From Lactarius indigo (Eukaryota > Basidiomycota > Agaricomycetes > Russulales > Russulaceae), in NCBI GenBank assembly GCA_025766275.1, contig JAFKAC010000020.1, positions 124,001-188,000 on the forward strand: a stretch of 64,000 bases of DNA, given 5' to 3'. Made by a program: the position numbers and the translations under genes. Position 1 is the stretch's first letter. Every line of letters starts with the position of its first letter. Positions 53,561 to 64,000 of the stretch are shown piece by piece. The notes under the pieces were generated by a model. The model was not told where the DNA came from. It saw nothing but the letters and a program-made list of their open reading frames with translations, and ran no database searches.

Positions 53561-56500
53561 CTCATGATGGCACTCTCCCTTGGGTTAAACATATACATTT
53601 CGCCTCTTGACATATCAAATTCGCCCTTCGCACCCTCCTCACCCCCTCCTTCTTCTACGTCAATCCTCCATTCGAACCCTCATAACCGCCCCACGCCTCC
53701 CTGTCCATACGGCGTCAAACGACATCTTTCTCCTTGCGCCTCGCCCACCTACGGTCCCGTTGAACGTACTCCAGTGTAAGGACTACTCTACTCCATCTCG
53801 CTTAGCCGCTCACTTCCAATCCAGAAAGCCCGCCACGATTCTGATCTCACACGCCTATTTCCCGCCTCCCCTGCTTCCACACAACCCTTGACCCTATGAA
53901 TCGTCCTCTCGTTCCTGTAGGCCCTTCTTTGCGGCTCAAGACAGACACCTGAGAAGAAGCTACCCGCCTCGGCTCTCAATGCACTCCGTCACGAGGGCTC
54001 CTCCTCGGCCTCGAGGTGAGATCCAAGTCGCTGAGATCTCTTCAAGGCGAAAAATAATTACTCCCTTATTTGGTCATGTGCTTCTCACCTCTGCGCTCCC
54101 TCGCACCGTAGCCATTCTCCCGGGCTCTTACTCTACCCAATACTGGTCGATCTGCCAGCACCTCACTATTAATCTGCCCCGTGTCGGTGGCTTTCGCTTT
54201 GCAACTCCATAGGTGTCATCACTTCGGCCAGCCCGGTACTTGTGACAGTTATCGAATGGCCCTTGCCTCTCTGTTTGAGAATTGTGTGAACGCGTGCGCC
54301 AACGATGGAAAACACATTGCGGACTAGGCACAGCGCTCCATGCACCCGCACCGGCTCCTCCACCTGCCGTTCCCGCCAAGAATCTTCACTTGTGTCCATG
54401 CGGATATTCCGCTACTACTTGTACTTGCGCCAACCGGCGCGCTGAGAACTTGGACCAGGCGCCCTCTTTTTTCATTTCGAGAGATGATCCATTCCATCCT
54501 CACTTAGTAAAGCCAGTAACCAAGCGCCTGTGTGCCTGCTCCAGAAAGAACACGTTTCTGTTGCCCCTGCGCTTGGGTGCCTCGACCCTACCTGTACTGT
54601 ACCCACCACCAAACCTCCTGATCTGACCTCCTGATCTAAACTAGTTAACTGTGGCACACTTTTCTTACCGTGCATGTGTTTTCAGCCTTGAGGCAACAAG
54701 CACGCGCTTATCACCCCGCACACATACACGTACCACACTAATTCGAACGAAACAAATAAGACGAATCAATTAACAGGAGATAGCATGGCCTTACCGGCCA
54801 CGAGTGTGCAGTGTTCAGTGGTTCTGCCTTATCATTGGACTATCGTCCTTCCGAGAGGGCAAAGGTAACACCTGACGAACCCCTTGTCCAAGATGGTGTG
54901 AAGGAGTTAAGAGGGACTGGCAATTACCTATAGATGCTGAATGTAAAAAAAAACCTCCTGCCCTGGCTCGCCCAGCCCTATCCACAACAAGCAGGATTGT
55001 CCCATCGATAAACATACCGTATAAGGGCCATCGATAGTGGCTGACCAACCTGACCCCAACTCCGATCCGCCGTTCCGTCTCACTTGAAAGTTCTTGAACC
55101 CCAGTCCCTGTGCTGTTTCAAGATTTTGTTGTGCTGGCAGCAAGGTATGCACACTTTTCTACTATAATTCTGGGGCGTGGGGGTGTGCATCGCTGGCGAT
55201 TTGCGCTTCGGTGTTTCGCATCTATGAGCTGAGGTGGGAGATGCCGTCCTCTGCCCGATCAGCGAAATGCACTAGTAGTGGATTGCAATACGCTGTAGTC
55301 CATGGTAATAATGGTGGTGAGTGTTAGCCGCAGCCCTCTAGCTTTCTAGAACTCGACCTCGCAAAAAAAAAAAAAAAAGAGTCGCCCTCGGCCACGGACT
55401 CAGACTTAGATTTGGACTTGGAGAGCTGTTGCAACGCTGGCAGGGCGGGTTTGGCGGTGGTCTACACCGATGCTATGGCCAGGGGCCAAGGCCGTGGGTA
55501 TGGCCTCTGGGCGCGGCAACGAACTGGAGTCGGCACCGTGGTGCCCTCTCTTCTTGGCCTTCTGTTCTGTTCAGACCTCGTCGAAGAGGCGCCACCACAC
55601 CCACGCCTAATCGAGAGGTACACGAAATGAGGTGAAGTCACGGTGCAGAACATCCTGATACGGTAATCTAATGAACGAAAAAGAAGAGAAAAGAGAGCAA
55701 ATGAACCCCGCACATTACATTATGCACGTGATCGCCGTGTCAGGACACGGACGACCGTCACGCCCCCACGCCGCTTTTGCTGCTAAGGGAAAGAGCTTCT
55801 TGTGATCAAAAGACCCAGCATGCAACTCGCATGCACGTAACACACGCACGTAACGCACACGTTCCGTGTCCCTGTTCGTTCTCCAGGAGAGCTCATATCT
55901 CTCCGCCCCTGCCCCGAACTCACGCACAACATGTGTGGCGCGGCGCTGTCCGCGAAAAATCCATCGCAGACGCACCGTGACCATGTTCGTCCTTAACCGT
56001 ATCGGGTCGCTGCGAAGCCAGCCTTGAGGCCGTGGCTCGCCCTGGCGGACTTGAGACGCTCGCTTGGGTGGCAGGTTGTTTCGTGGGCAAAACAAAACAA
56101 AAATACGCAAAACGCACGCAGACAGCTCGCGAGTACCACGCACAGCTGGCGTGGCTTAGGCGGGGATCAAGGAATGGTCAATTTGACGGGCGGGTGATCG
56201 CATCGCTGGAATAGGCAGTCAGTCACTGGCAGTAACGTACTGCCGTTTCGTCACTGTAGGCAATGGGCGCAAAGAGAGCACGAAACTTGCGTGTGCATTG
56301 CAAACGTGCGTGGTTTCTGCGGGGGCTCAAAGTTTCTCGGGGTTCGGCACGGGAAGAGTTAAAATGAATGGGATCATTTAACAGGTTACTCTGAGTTACT
56401 CGTGATAACGACAAGAGTGTTCGTAGATTCGATTTCGGTAGTTGGGCTAGAACGGCACCGGAGCTCGAGCACGTATTTGATCGGGCATCGGGAAATGGAA

Positions 56501-59078
56501 ACCCGTAATGCATTGGGATGCCCGTGACTCGGGGACGGCCACGCAACCAAGGCCAGCGCACATCTACGTCCCCCAAGCTTCGCATTGAACCAAGGCAAGT
56601 GCATTCCCGGGGCCATGGTGTCAATGCAGACCAGAGATAGGAGCTGGATGTATGGCATTCTTGTCAGTACTCTATGTACGTACACCACTCCCACAGCTCA
56701 TGCCAACTCGGTACTAACCCCCGGCATGCGGCGGCCGGTCTCGGCCGCCGCCGTTGATGGGAGTACTCACTGTGGGACTTGAGAACCATACAGTATCACT
56801 CCTTTGTCACGCACAGACAGAGCCACTGTCAGTTATTTACCGTGCAAAGAGACTCGGGTTGCCGCTTTGGGGAAAGTAGGGGGGCGCCACTGAGCGGCTC
56901 CTACACTAGTGCAAGATTTGCTTAAATTGTTCGACTGCAACCGGGAGGCACTTCGATTTCACGACTCGAATAAGTATAATGAGGTTATGGGGTGCATATG
57001 TGGAACGTGCGTCAGGTTGATGCGCTGTCACCATTGCATTGCGCCAGTGATCAACGGCGACCATTGTATGTTTGTGCCGTGGGTTTTCCACCTTGCCCAT
57101 GCGGACCACATAGCTAGGTGCGAATAGACCTCAGTTCTCCAGGCCGCACCTGTACGTTCAGGGGAGACGATTGCCGGTTGCTAGCCACTTCGCTCTCGCT
57201 TCGGGTTTACATCGTGGTTAAAGGTGGAGACGACGGAGAATCATCGACGCAATGTCGTCGTTTCTTGCCGTGGGTGTTTAGAATGGAGTAGAGTGTCGCC
57301 AGAGGGAACCATGCGGTGCATATCTTTGTACAAGGAAGGGTCGAGACCCTTCTCTCCCTGCTTCGCCCATTCCACATCTTCGCTTCGTAGTTGGATTTCC
57401 TCGAATAGGCGTGTTCGCGATAGAGTAAAGAACCCACCCCGGTGAAACTACGAAGCGTGAACCGCGGGCGGTTCTTGTTCCTTCGGCCTTCCTCCTTCCC
57501 GTTCCCGCTACTTACCAGGGTACGACCCGCTTCCATTCGTCCGACAGCCGCACGAATGAACGGGGGCCGGGAGGGAGAGAGAAAAGATTGGAACAGGTGA
57601 GGACATGGTAGGGCGGGACCGCCAGTGTGGTCCGCACCGGCGGCGCATGCCCCTGTAAGCCTGAGGCCAAGTGATAATAGAGTTCGACGGAGCCGCCTGC
57701 GCACTTGATGTGTTGCATACAAAGAGAAGTAACAATGCGCCTTCAGGCATGCGGGAGGTATGTGGGCGAGAGAGAACGGTAATGGCAGCGCGAGGAGACA
57801 GGCCCACCGAACAGGCATGAATGGAATAGAAGCGGGACGCAGTAACACCTGGTGGAAATGGTACTATAACAAATTAGCGCGACAACTCACGCAAGAGGAA
57901 CGGCACGAGGTCCGTGAGCCATGGTGCCGGGCTAGACACCTCCTTCTGTTCGGCGCCTGTGCGCACATACGACTGCTGTCACGGCCGTCCTTGCTCTATA
58001 GACGAAACAGGGCGAATTGTGAAGAGCAGAGAGAGCGCTGCACATGCGGCACGAAAGTTCGTCTGTCTATCGAATAAGCTCTTTGCATGGCATACAGTAT
58101 GTGGGGAAGTGTGGGAAAAACGAGGAGGCGGGTGGATCATTCAACCTGAAGCGCGTACTACTTCTACAGTAGTAGGACACGCCTTACAGGCGAGCTGGTG
58201 CCACAAAACGCCGGACGGCAAGATTGGACGGCCGAACGCAGCAACGCAGGGCAAAGGGAAATGAAAATACTACTATCATAGGGATCACCTGACTCGGACC
58301 GTACTTCTGGGTCCGGGTGGTAGAGTCGTCAGCAGACCACACCTGCCGCTATCGAAGAGCCGCCGTGTGTCGTATGGACGCTTCGACGTTACAGCAGCCC
58401 ACCCTGCGTGGCAGAAAAAAAAAAGTAATGGGAGTGCCTCTTTGGCTGGCGTCAGGAACTGTTCCGGCGCAAAATCATGAGACATGCACGCGCCTCGCGC
58501 ACGGCGTTCCTCGCCTGGCGGCCGCAGCGCGCGTCACAGTCCTTCTGCGTCAAGAGGTTCTCGTTTAAGCAGCCCCCAGCCTCGATGTAGCCCATTTCGA
58601 TCGACGACGTCCACCACTTGCTCCAACGAATCATTGGGAGCGCTGCGGGGGCGCTTCATTGAGATCAGCATCTGAATTGTCACTAAACGGGGATGGGCTG
58701 GCGCCAATCACTGCTTAATTCTGATCGAATCATTTTTATCCCTGTCGGGCGTAATGTGAGTTACTGCTACATGTCTTGACTCGCGCAACGCCGCCTCAGT
58801 CTATCTCACGTCAAAGTATGCTTTCTAGATCAACGCGCAGTGCAATGCCTATATTCGGTTTGCTGTTCCTAGATTGTGCACAACTCTGTCGGACGTTACG
58901 AGCGCTGTCACGATGAGAAGCACCAATCAATGAAAAGGGTTGACATAAGAGTGTATTCTGGGCAACACAATATTTGGGCGCGGTTTCAGTCGACGATGTC
59001 GGCCTACGTACACCAAAGATTCTCGCCATGGAAATTGTCCAAGAGGAGGGCTTTACAGTCGGAATATGAGGCGAGATG
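53561..59078. other. 5.5-kb stretch without a confident gene
   Basis: Open frames up to about 210 codons occur (57207-57848 on minus; 54282-54626 on plus). None has recognisable motifs, matched introns or codon pattern like neighbouring genes. A poly-A run lies at about 55364-55379. It may be regulatory or decayed sequence, or host non-coding transcripts. Confidence 0.4.
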
Positions 59079-59621
59079 CTACGAGCCAGAAATGTAGGGA
59101 GCCAGTGGCATCAAAATGATATGTAAAAATGTGGCGACTCCCAAAGACAGACAGACCGTATTGTTTCTGGTACCAAGCGCCAGCTGAGTGGTGTGCCTCA
59201 ACGAATGAGAAGACAATGAGATCACCTGATCAAGGCTAGCCACCACACGACTGATAGGTGCGGGCCAAGCATTGGCAAAGGATATCACTTGACTGTTAGC
59301 ACCAGGGGTTATGGAACGTCGAATAGGAGCCGATGCAGGGCGTAAATCAACCCTCGAAAGAATTCCGAGATCCCACAGATGCCTTGGTTTGGGTACTCCA
59401 CGCAGATAAGAAGCGAGAGTTTCGGTCCGGGTCATTTCAATCCTTACCCGAGTCGGGTAAGACAAAAGTATGTGACGACGAACCACATAAGGTATGATCT
59501 TGAGGAGTTTATGGAAAAGGGGGTCTGTATCGAGATACAAGTCCTGATAGCGAATTGAAAAGTGTAGAGATGGGCCTCTCAACTCTCCGGTAGTTTCATG
59601 AGGAAGGCAATTGGACAGCAA
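59079..59621 (-). CDS. Hypothetical protein, weak
   Basis: A 180-codon frame, open without an intron, with a helical start (FHKLLKIIPYVVRRH) and a hydrophobic C-terminus (VCLSLGVATFLHIILMPLA) that could be a membrane anchor. The start codon is not a clear ATG (the frame opens with CTG at 59621). No similarity is recognised. It could be a chance frame. Confidence 0.28.
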   Translation of the reverse strand: MLSNCLPHETTGELRGPSLHFSIRYQDLYLDTDPLFHKLLKIIPYVVRRHILLSYPTRVRIEMTRTETLASYLRGVPKPRHLWDLGILSRVDLRPASAPIRRSITPGANSQVISFANAWPAPISRVVASLDQVISLSSHSLRHTTQLALGTRNNTVCLSLGVATFLHIILMPLAPYISGS

Positions 59622-60889
59622 GACGTCACTGGTTTTGTATCTTCTTCAAAGGGAATGGGCAAGAAGTAAGATCCGAGGGTATTTTCGATGGGAACTTCGT
59701 CTGGGAATATGCATATCCCACAGCTACACGAAACTGCTTGGCGCTGACGCTAAAAGGCATCTGGACTCCTGACTTTGAAATTCACATCGGGTCAATATTT
59801 GATGCTACTTGGGCCCCAGATATCTTGAACATACCTCTCCCTTAAGCGATAAGAACGCGAAGGAATTACAGGCACTTCTTAGGGAATTTATCCTGACATG
59901 GTGTGGTGACCTTAGCGGTCGAGGTCACTCTACGTCATCGTTTGGTAAGCTGTACGTTTGGGTCAGAAGTTGAGAGCCTTCAGTCATGATCCTAACTGTC
60001 AACAGGACCGAGGCATATGGGCACGATTTCTAGAAAGAGGCAAAAAAAAAAAGAACAAGTGAAAATTGAACTTCTTGTCGAATTAACTTACGAAATATAT
60101 GCCTACATGCCGGGTTTGTGTTTGCCGAGCAACTCCATGAGTGGAGCGCACCAGCCCCCAGAGAGACCACTTTCGGCATGAGAATTAGGGTGCAGAAATT
60201 ACACCACGGCAATTCGGAGCGCGATGAGAGGTAATTGCGACAACGCCGACCCCGGTAGCCTGTCTGGAGAGAAGGGTGTGCGTCGGGGATTCGTAAGAGT
60301 AGACACATAAGCATTTCCCATAGCCCAGCATCATATTTGAATTTGAAGTAACTTGGGTTGACAAGCGTTGTTCTCTGCTCGCCTTGGCTTTATAGACGGA
60401 TGATGAATATCATGAATGTTAGCATCCGCACCTCCGTAATTCTCACGTGACCATACTTCGGGTTCCAGAAGTGCAACTACGTGTCCGAGTCCGACCTCGG
60501 AGCCTGAGTCCACTACTCCCGGGCCAGTTGGGGCCTCTTCTCGCTAACTTGCATTCGAAACAGTCAAGATGTACGTACAAGTTGTCCTGACTCCATTCTT
60601 CTTCATTACTCACAAGCCTCTGGTGTTTGTGCGGCTGCCAACAGGACCGCTACTGGTTGTGCCAGTCACGGTCATTTTCGAGATCGAAGGACTGTTTTGT
60701 TCTCGGACTATTGTTCACACATGCACGAGGGTACGAGAATTCTTTGGAGCTCAGGGCGGTTGGCGGACTTGTATTCAAGGGTTGGCGTACAGGCCCGTTC
60801 AAGGAGTCACCGGCAGCCTGAAGCTGGTTAATGTGCCCACCTTTTCCCTGTCAAGAGTCGGTATTTGGATATGGGTTCACGCTACGGGT
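59622..60889. other. Spacer left of the tandem duplication
   Basis: Contains a plus-strand open frame from 60569 that runs to 61069 (166 codons). Its last third lies in DNA that is duplicated before the next gene copy, where the frame is not preserved, so it is probably not a gene. Confidence 0.35.
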
Positions 60890-61255
60890 GAAAGCCCCTG
60901 CTACGATATCTTGTTCAGTTGCGTCCAATCACCCATGAGTAATTCATCTCTGGCCGTGGAAGTCCGGGAAGTCGTCGAATACTTCAGCCATGTGGGACCC
61001 ACGCTTCTTAGGCCTTTAACTGGCCTTCCCGGTAGTGGAGCACCTAATGCGACACCAAGAAGGCCATAATTCCGAGGACCTTTGCGCATAACCATAGCCA
61101 CCGGTGCGTCCCGTCTCGTGCGTCCCATACGGATTGTTTAGATCGTCTTGACTATTTATGTCTAGGACCGCATGGACGCTGTTGTTCTAATTTACTATAT
61201 AGGGCCCCATCCGACGGTCTTGCTTTCCAGTTTCACTGGCCCTCTAGTTGTCGTC
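60890..61255 (+). promoter_or_regulatory. Duplicated promoter of the glycoside-hydrolase-like gene
   Basis: A TATA box (tatata, 61196-61201) followed by gggcccc lies 55-60 bp before the ATG. The same block, and patches of similarity for about 350 bp upstream (gctacg-tatc-tgttca; ctggcc-tgga), recur before 63980. Confidence 0.75.
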
Positions 61256-63245
61256 ATGCGGCTGCTTTTGCTTCTAATCCTCGCTCATTCAGTTTTTGCC
61301 GCGAAATGGTGCGAGCTTTTACTCTGAAAGGAACGAGCTCATTGGGATTATTAGGTGCGGCAAAGTGTACAAAGCTGGCCAGCCTATTGACCCCCCTGGA
61401 GGCCAGTTCCCCCTCCCTGTGACGACTGCAACACCTCAATTGGCCTTAAGATGCAACCCTGCACTAATCCCTTTCCTCCCCGACGACCTCGCGGACAATT
61501 CTTCTAGCCTGATCCTCGTTGACGCTCTTGTGCGGTATCAGGCAATTGCGGGAGCCCAGCCTCTGGTCGTACCCTCCTCCCCAGATACCGAATTACGTGT
61601 GAACGTATCCATTGATGGAATGCATCTGGCTTCTGGAACAGTTCCCTTGAATGGATCGACCTCCATTCCATTCTCTCTATCCGCATTATCGCCTCGCTTG
61701 GAGCCGTATTCCCTGACTTGTACCGCGACGCTGTTGTCACCCGAACAGAATTTCACATCCGCTCCCACAAACCTGACTTACCTTCCGTCGCCTCCTGCAT
61801 TCATAGGTTCCATCACAAAGTTCGACCTACGAACAGGTGGGCTCCTTGCAAAGCGAGCGAATACGCAGGAGCCATATGAACCGGTTTTCCCCGTCGGTTT
61901 CTATACCCAATTTGGGGGTTACTTAGAAGGAAACGATACCGTGCTAGAAGTGCTTAAGGGCCAGGGGTATAGTACTCAACTTTTACGTATCAGATAGCAG
62001 TCAATAATCTCACGTTTTCAGTATCAACGTGGTAAGTGTGCCCACCAGGTAGCTACATCAACCTTTCAACGCGTCGGTAAACACAGGTGCATCCCATTCC
62101 CACATTTGACAATTTGACGGCGTTCAACATCATGGTCGACAAGATGGAGGAGCTTGGCTTATGGCTGATGTATGATATGCGCTGGTCAGTCATTCCTCTG
62201 TGCTGCTCACCCAGACTCTTAAATTTAGTCTCTAGGGACTACATGAATTCGACCTCAGTCACGGAACAAGTCACATCACTCAGGAACCGGACGAACCTTC
62301 TACTGTATTATACGGCAGACGAACCTGACGGTTCTGAAGATCCTCTTGCAGCGCCTGCATCTGCTGCAGCCCTCATCAACTCGCTTGATCCTTACCGACC
62401 GTCGTCTCTCGTTCTCAACTGCCAGGATTACTTCTTCTCTGACTATTCTGCTGGGACACCCATTCTGATGCAAGACGCGTATCCTATCGGCATTAACGCG
62501 ACCTTCAGTGTTCGGTGGCATACACCTTGCACGCTTACACAGGGCGACTGCGGGTGCGACAATTGTGTCGGCGATTTTGAGGACATCCGCAACCGCATGG
62601 ACGATTTCGCCACGCGACTCGAGGTGCTCGGCTGGGAGCGATCCAAAAGCGTCTGGACCGTGCCACAAGGCTTTGGATCTTCAGAGTACGTTATCCGTCT
62701 ATTCGCTCCGCAGGTTCTTTGTTCCCGGTTCCGTTGGCGGCAATCGACGGGGACCCCAGCTCTTCTGACGATGTGTGATTATTGCGCTCTTTAGGTACTG
62801 GTCGCGCACGCCGACAGGCGCCGAATTCCTTGTGCAGACGATCGTCGCGGTCAACGCGGGCGCGCGGGGATCCGTCTCCTGGACCGACCCGACCACGGCG
62901 GACATCAAGGCCGCTGCATCTGCGTTTGCCAGCGCGCTCCCCGAGCTCACGCCCTTCCTGCTGTCTTCGTCTTTGTCTCAGCCGCCCGTCCACTTTTCCC
63001 GCGTCGTCACGCCCAATCGGCTGGACATTGGCGTGTGGACTTCCGCGGAGGGCTCGACGCTGGTCGTTGCCGCCAATTTGAACTACTTTGCCGTCGATAT
63101 CACGCTCGACGAGGTGCTCTCTGCCTCGGAATTCAAATATTTGACCCTGGTAAACCCTCGTATGGTACTGGATGGGGGTGCCAGGATTGAGGGTACGCAG
63201 ATTGCATTTGGGAGCGTGCAATCAGGCGCGTGGATCTTCGGGTGA
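61256..63245 (+). CDS. Secreted glycoside-hydrolase-like protein, intact copy
   Basis: Exons 61256-61308, 61355-61966, 62022-62031 (10 nt), 62087-62184, 62236-62685 and 62795-63245 are all in phase, giving 557 residues. A signal peptide (MRLLLLLILAHSVFA) leads into an N-terminal beta-rich region, then a probable TIM-barrel segment (PVGFYTQFGGYLEGND, VVHPIPTFDN, LGLWLMYDMRW, YYTADEPDGS, LNCQDYFFSDY, MQDAYPIG, WTVPQGFG, VSWTDPTTADIKA). A C-terminal beta domain ends GSVQSGAWIFG. The D-E-P after YYTA is a likely site for a catalytic acid. Agaricomycete homologues are usually labelled glycoside hydrolase catalytic-core proteins; substrate unknown. Many Asn-x-Ser/Thr sites suggest glycosylation. 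Splicing the 10-nt micro-exon restores GINVVHPIP. Confidence 0.87.
62022..62031 (+). other. 10-nt micro-exon
   Basis: The bases tatcaacgtg are flanked by ttttcag and gtaagt. Joining them keeps the frame and gives Gly-Ile-Asn-Val before VHPIP. The truncated copy conserves the same micro-exon at 39654-39663 (minus). Confidence 0.85.
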
Positions 63246-63979
63246 TCCTGTCGAGTTGGTGGACAGTGTCACGTATAATAGACAACTTTACGGATACGTT
63301 AGTTAGTGACTTGTGGCACTCCCATGCTCATTGTGTCTAAGTTATCTTCAGAGCTCTCTCTTCGAACTTTTGGATGAGTCAGCGCTAGTCAGCCATTGTG
63401 ATTGCACATTCGGAAATAGGCGTCGCGTACGTGTTTCAAGCTTCACGTCGCGAGCGCTTGTATGAGGTGGTAGCCTGATGATCTCCCTACTTTTCCTGTC
63501 GAGGGTCTTCGAGTCATCGCTTTGGCACGGGGACGTGCTAATGGACAAAGTCTTTGCTACGGTATCCTGTTCATTTTTATATCAATCTCGCTTGAACGAT
63601 TCGCTTCTGGCCATGGAAATTCCGGGAAATCCCCGGTTAACCCCCTCAACTACATAGGAGCCCATACTTCTGGGTAAATAGTTGTGTTTTTTTTTTTCGA
63701 GGCATTGCCACAATCTTTTCTGAGCCCAACCTCATACCGATCGATTTTTGCTGGGCGTTCTCGATAGCGGGACAGCGTAGGCAATTTCGGGAATCTTACA
63801 GTGCCAGTGGGCGACGAGGGTCTCTACTCCTGAACCGAGGCCACTGGTAATATTGAACGCATGAATCGTCTTGGCTACCAATGTCCGAGGCCGTATGAAC
63901 GTCCTTATCCCCGCTACTATATAGGGCCCCATCGATTTGACACCCCCGTCTCGTGTTCACTAGTCCTCTAGTCGACGTC
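63246..63979 (+). promoter_or_regulatory. Spacer and promoter of the next tandem copy
   Basis: The second TATA box with gggcccc is at 63918-63930, 57-62 bp before the next start. The earlier part includes the 3' flank of the intact copy. A T-run lies at about 63688-63698. Confidence 0.7.
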
Positions 63980-64000
63980 ATGTGGGTGCTTTTGTCCCTG
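63980..64000 (+). CDS. Start of another glycoside-hydrolase-like copy, cut by the window
   Basis: Only seven codons (M-W-V-L-L-S-L) are visible. The promoter block and the start of the signal peptide match the gene at 61256, 2724 bp upstream, so a tandem copy is very likely. Confidence 0.7.

Noticed and set aside
57207..57848. A 213-codon minus-strand frame in the gene desert
   Set aside because: Composition is Arg/Leu/Pro/Ser-rich as expected of GC-rich chance frames. No introns, motif or neighbouring exon was found.
60569..61069. A 166-codon plus-strand open frame upstream of the hydrolase-like gene
   Set aside because: It overlaps the duplicated promoter region. The frame is not conserved in the copy near 63540-63700, and no motif is seen.

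Overview
The window is nuclear DNA from a filamentous basidiomycete fungus, most likely an Agaricomycete. The evidence is dense short introns of about 45-60 nt, STAND/NLR proteins of the Goodbye-NACHT-ankyrin and C2-NACHT-WD40 types, a DUF6698 gene, a two-finger GATA factor with a DUF1752-like N-terminus, and Copia and Tc1 mobile elements. No rRNA, tRNA, CRISPR array or bacterial-style operon was seen. Gene models were spliced by hand; for the main genes the exon lengths sum to a multiple of three, which supports the models internally.

Layout. 0-3.6 kb: a small unknown gene and a ten-exon DUF6698 gene with an in-frame stop before its acidic tail. 4.2-5.5 kb: HEN1 small-RNA methyltransferase (-). 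6.3-7.1 kb: a membrane protein, probably damaged. 8.6-9.9 kb: Sit4/PP6 phosphatase (+). 10.7-14.6 kb: a Goodbye-NACHT-ankyrin NLR (-) whose reading frame needs three GC-AG introns. 15.2-16.7 kb: two gene remnants. 17.8-25.6 kb: a mobile-element nest, with a MITE beside a Tc1-like (DD34E) transposase whose first intron holds a complete young Copia LTR retrotransposon. 25.8-27.8 kb: a proline-rich unknown gene (-). 28.6-30 kb: coding remnants. 30.2-35.5 kb: a C2-NACHT-WD40 NLR (-) with fourteen repeats of 129 bp. 39-40.5 kb: a truncated secreted glycoside-hydrolase-like gene (-). 41.2-41.9 kb: a sedolisin (S53) pseudogene. 42.5-43.8 kb: a small DUF1770/Atg43-like protein and a CHZ1-like histone chaperone (-). 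44-50 kb and 53-59 kb: long stretches with no convincing genes. 50.1-53.1 kb: the GATA factor (-). 61.3-63.2 kb: an intact copy of the glycoside-hydrolase-like gene, with the promoter and start of another tandem copy at the window end.

How it fits together. Housekeeping and regulatory genes (hen1, sit4, GATA factor, CHZ1-like, DUF1770-like) sit among fast-evolving accessory material: two NLRs of the type used in fungal non-self recognition, a dispersed secreted-enzyme family with broken and tandem copies, nested mobile elements and decaying genes. I did not find a clearly undescribed multi-gene system. The most informative oddities are at the level of gene structure: micro-exons (one carries a zinc-ligand cysteine), clustered GC-AG introns, and homogenised WD40 and paired ankyrin repeats.
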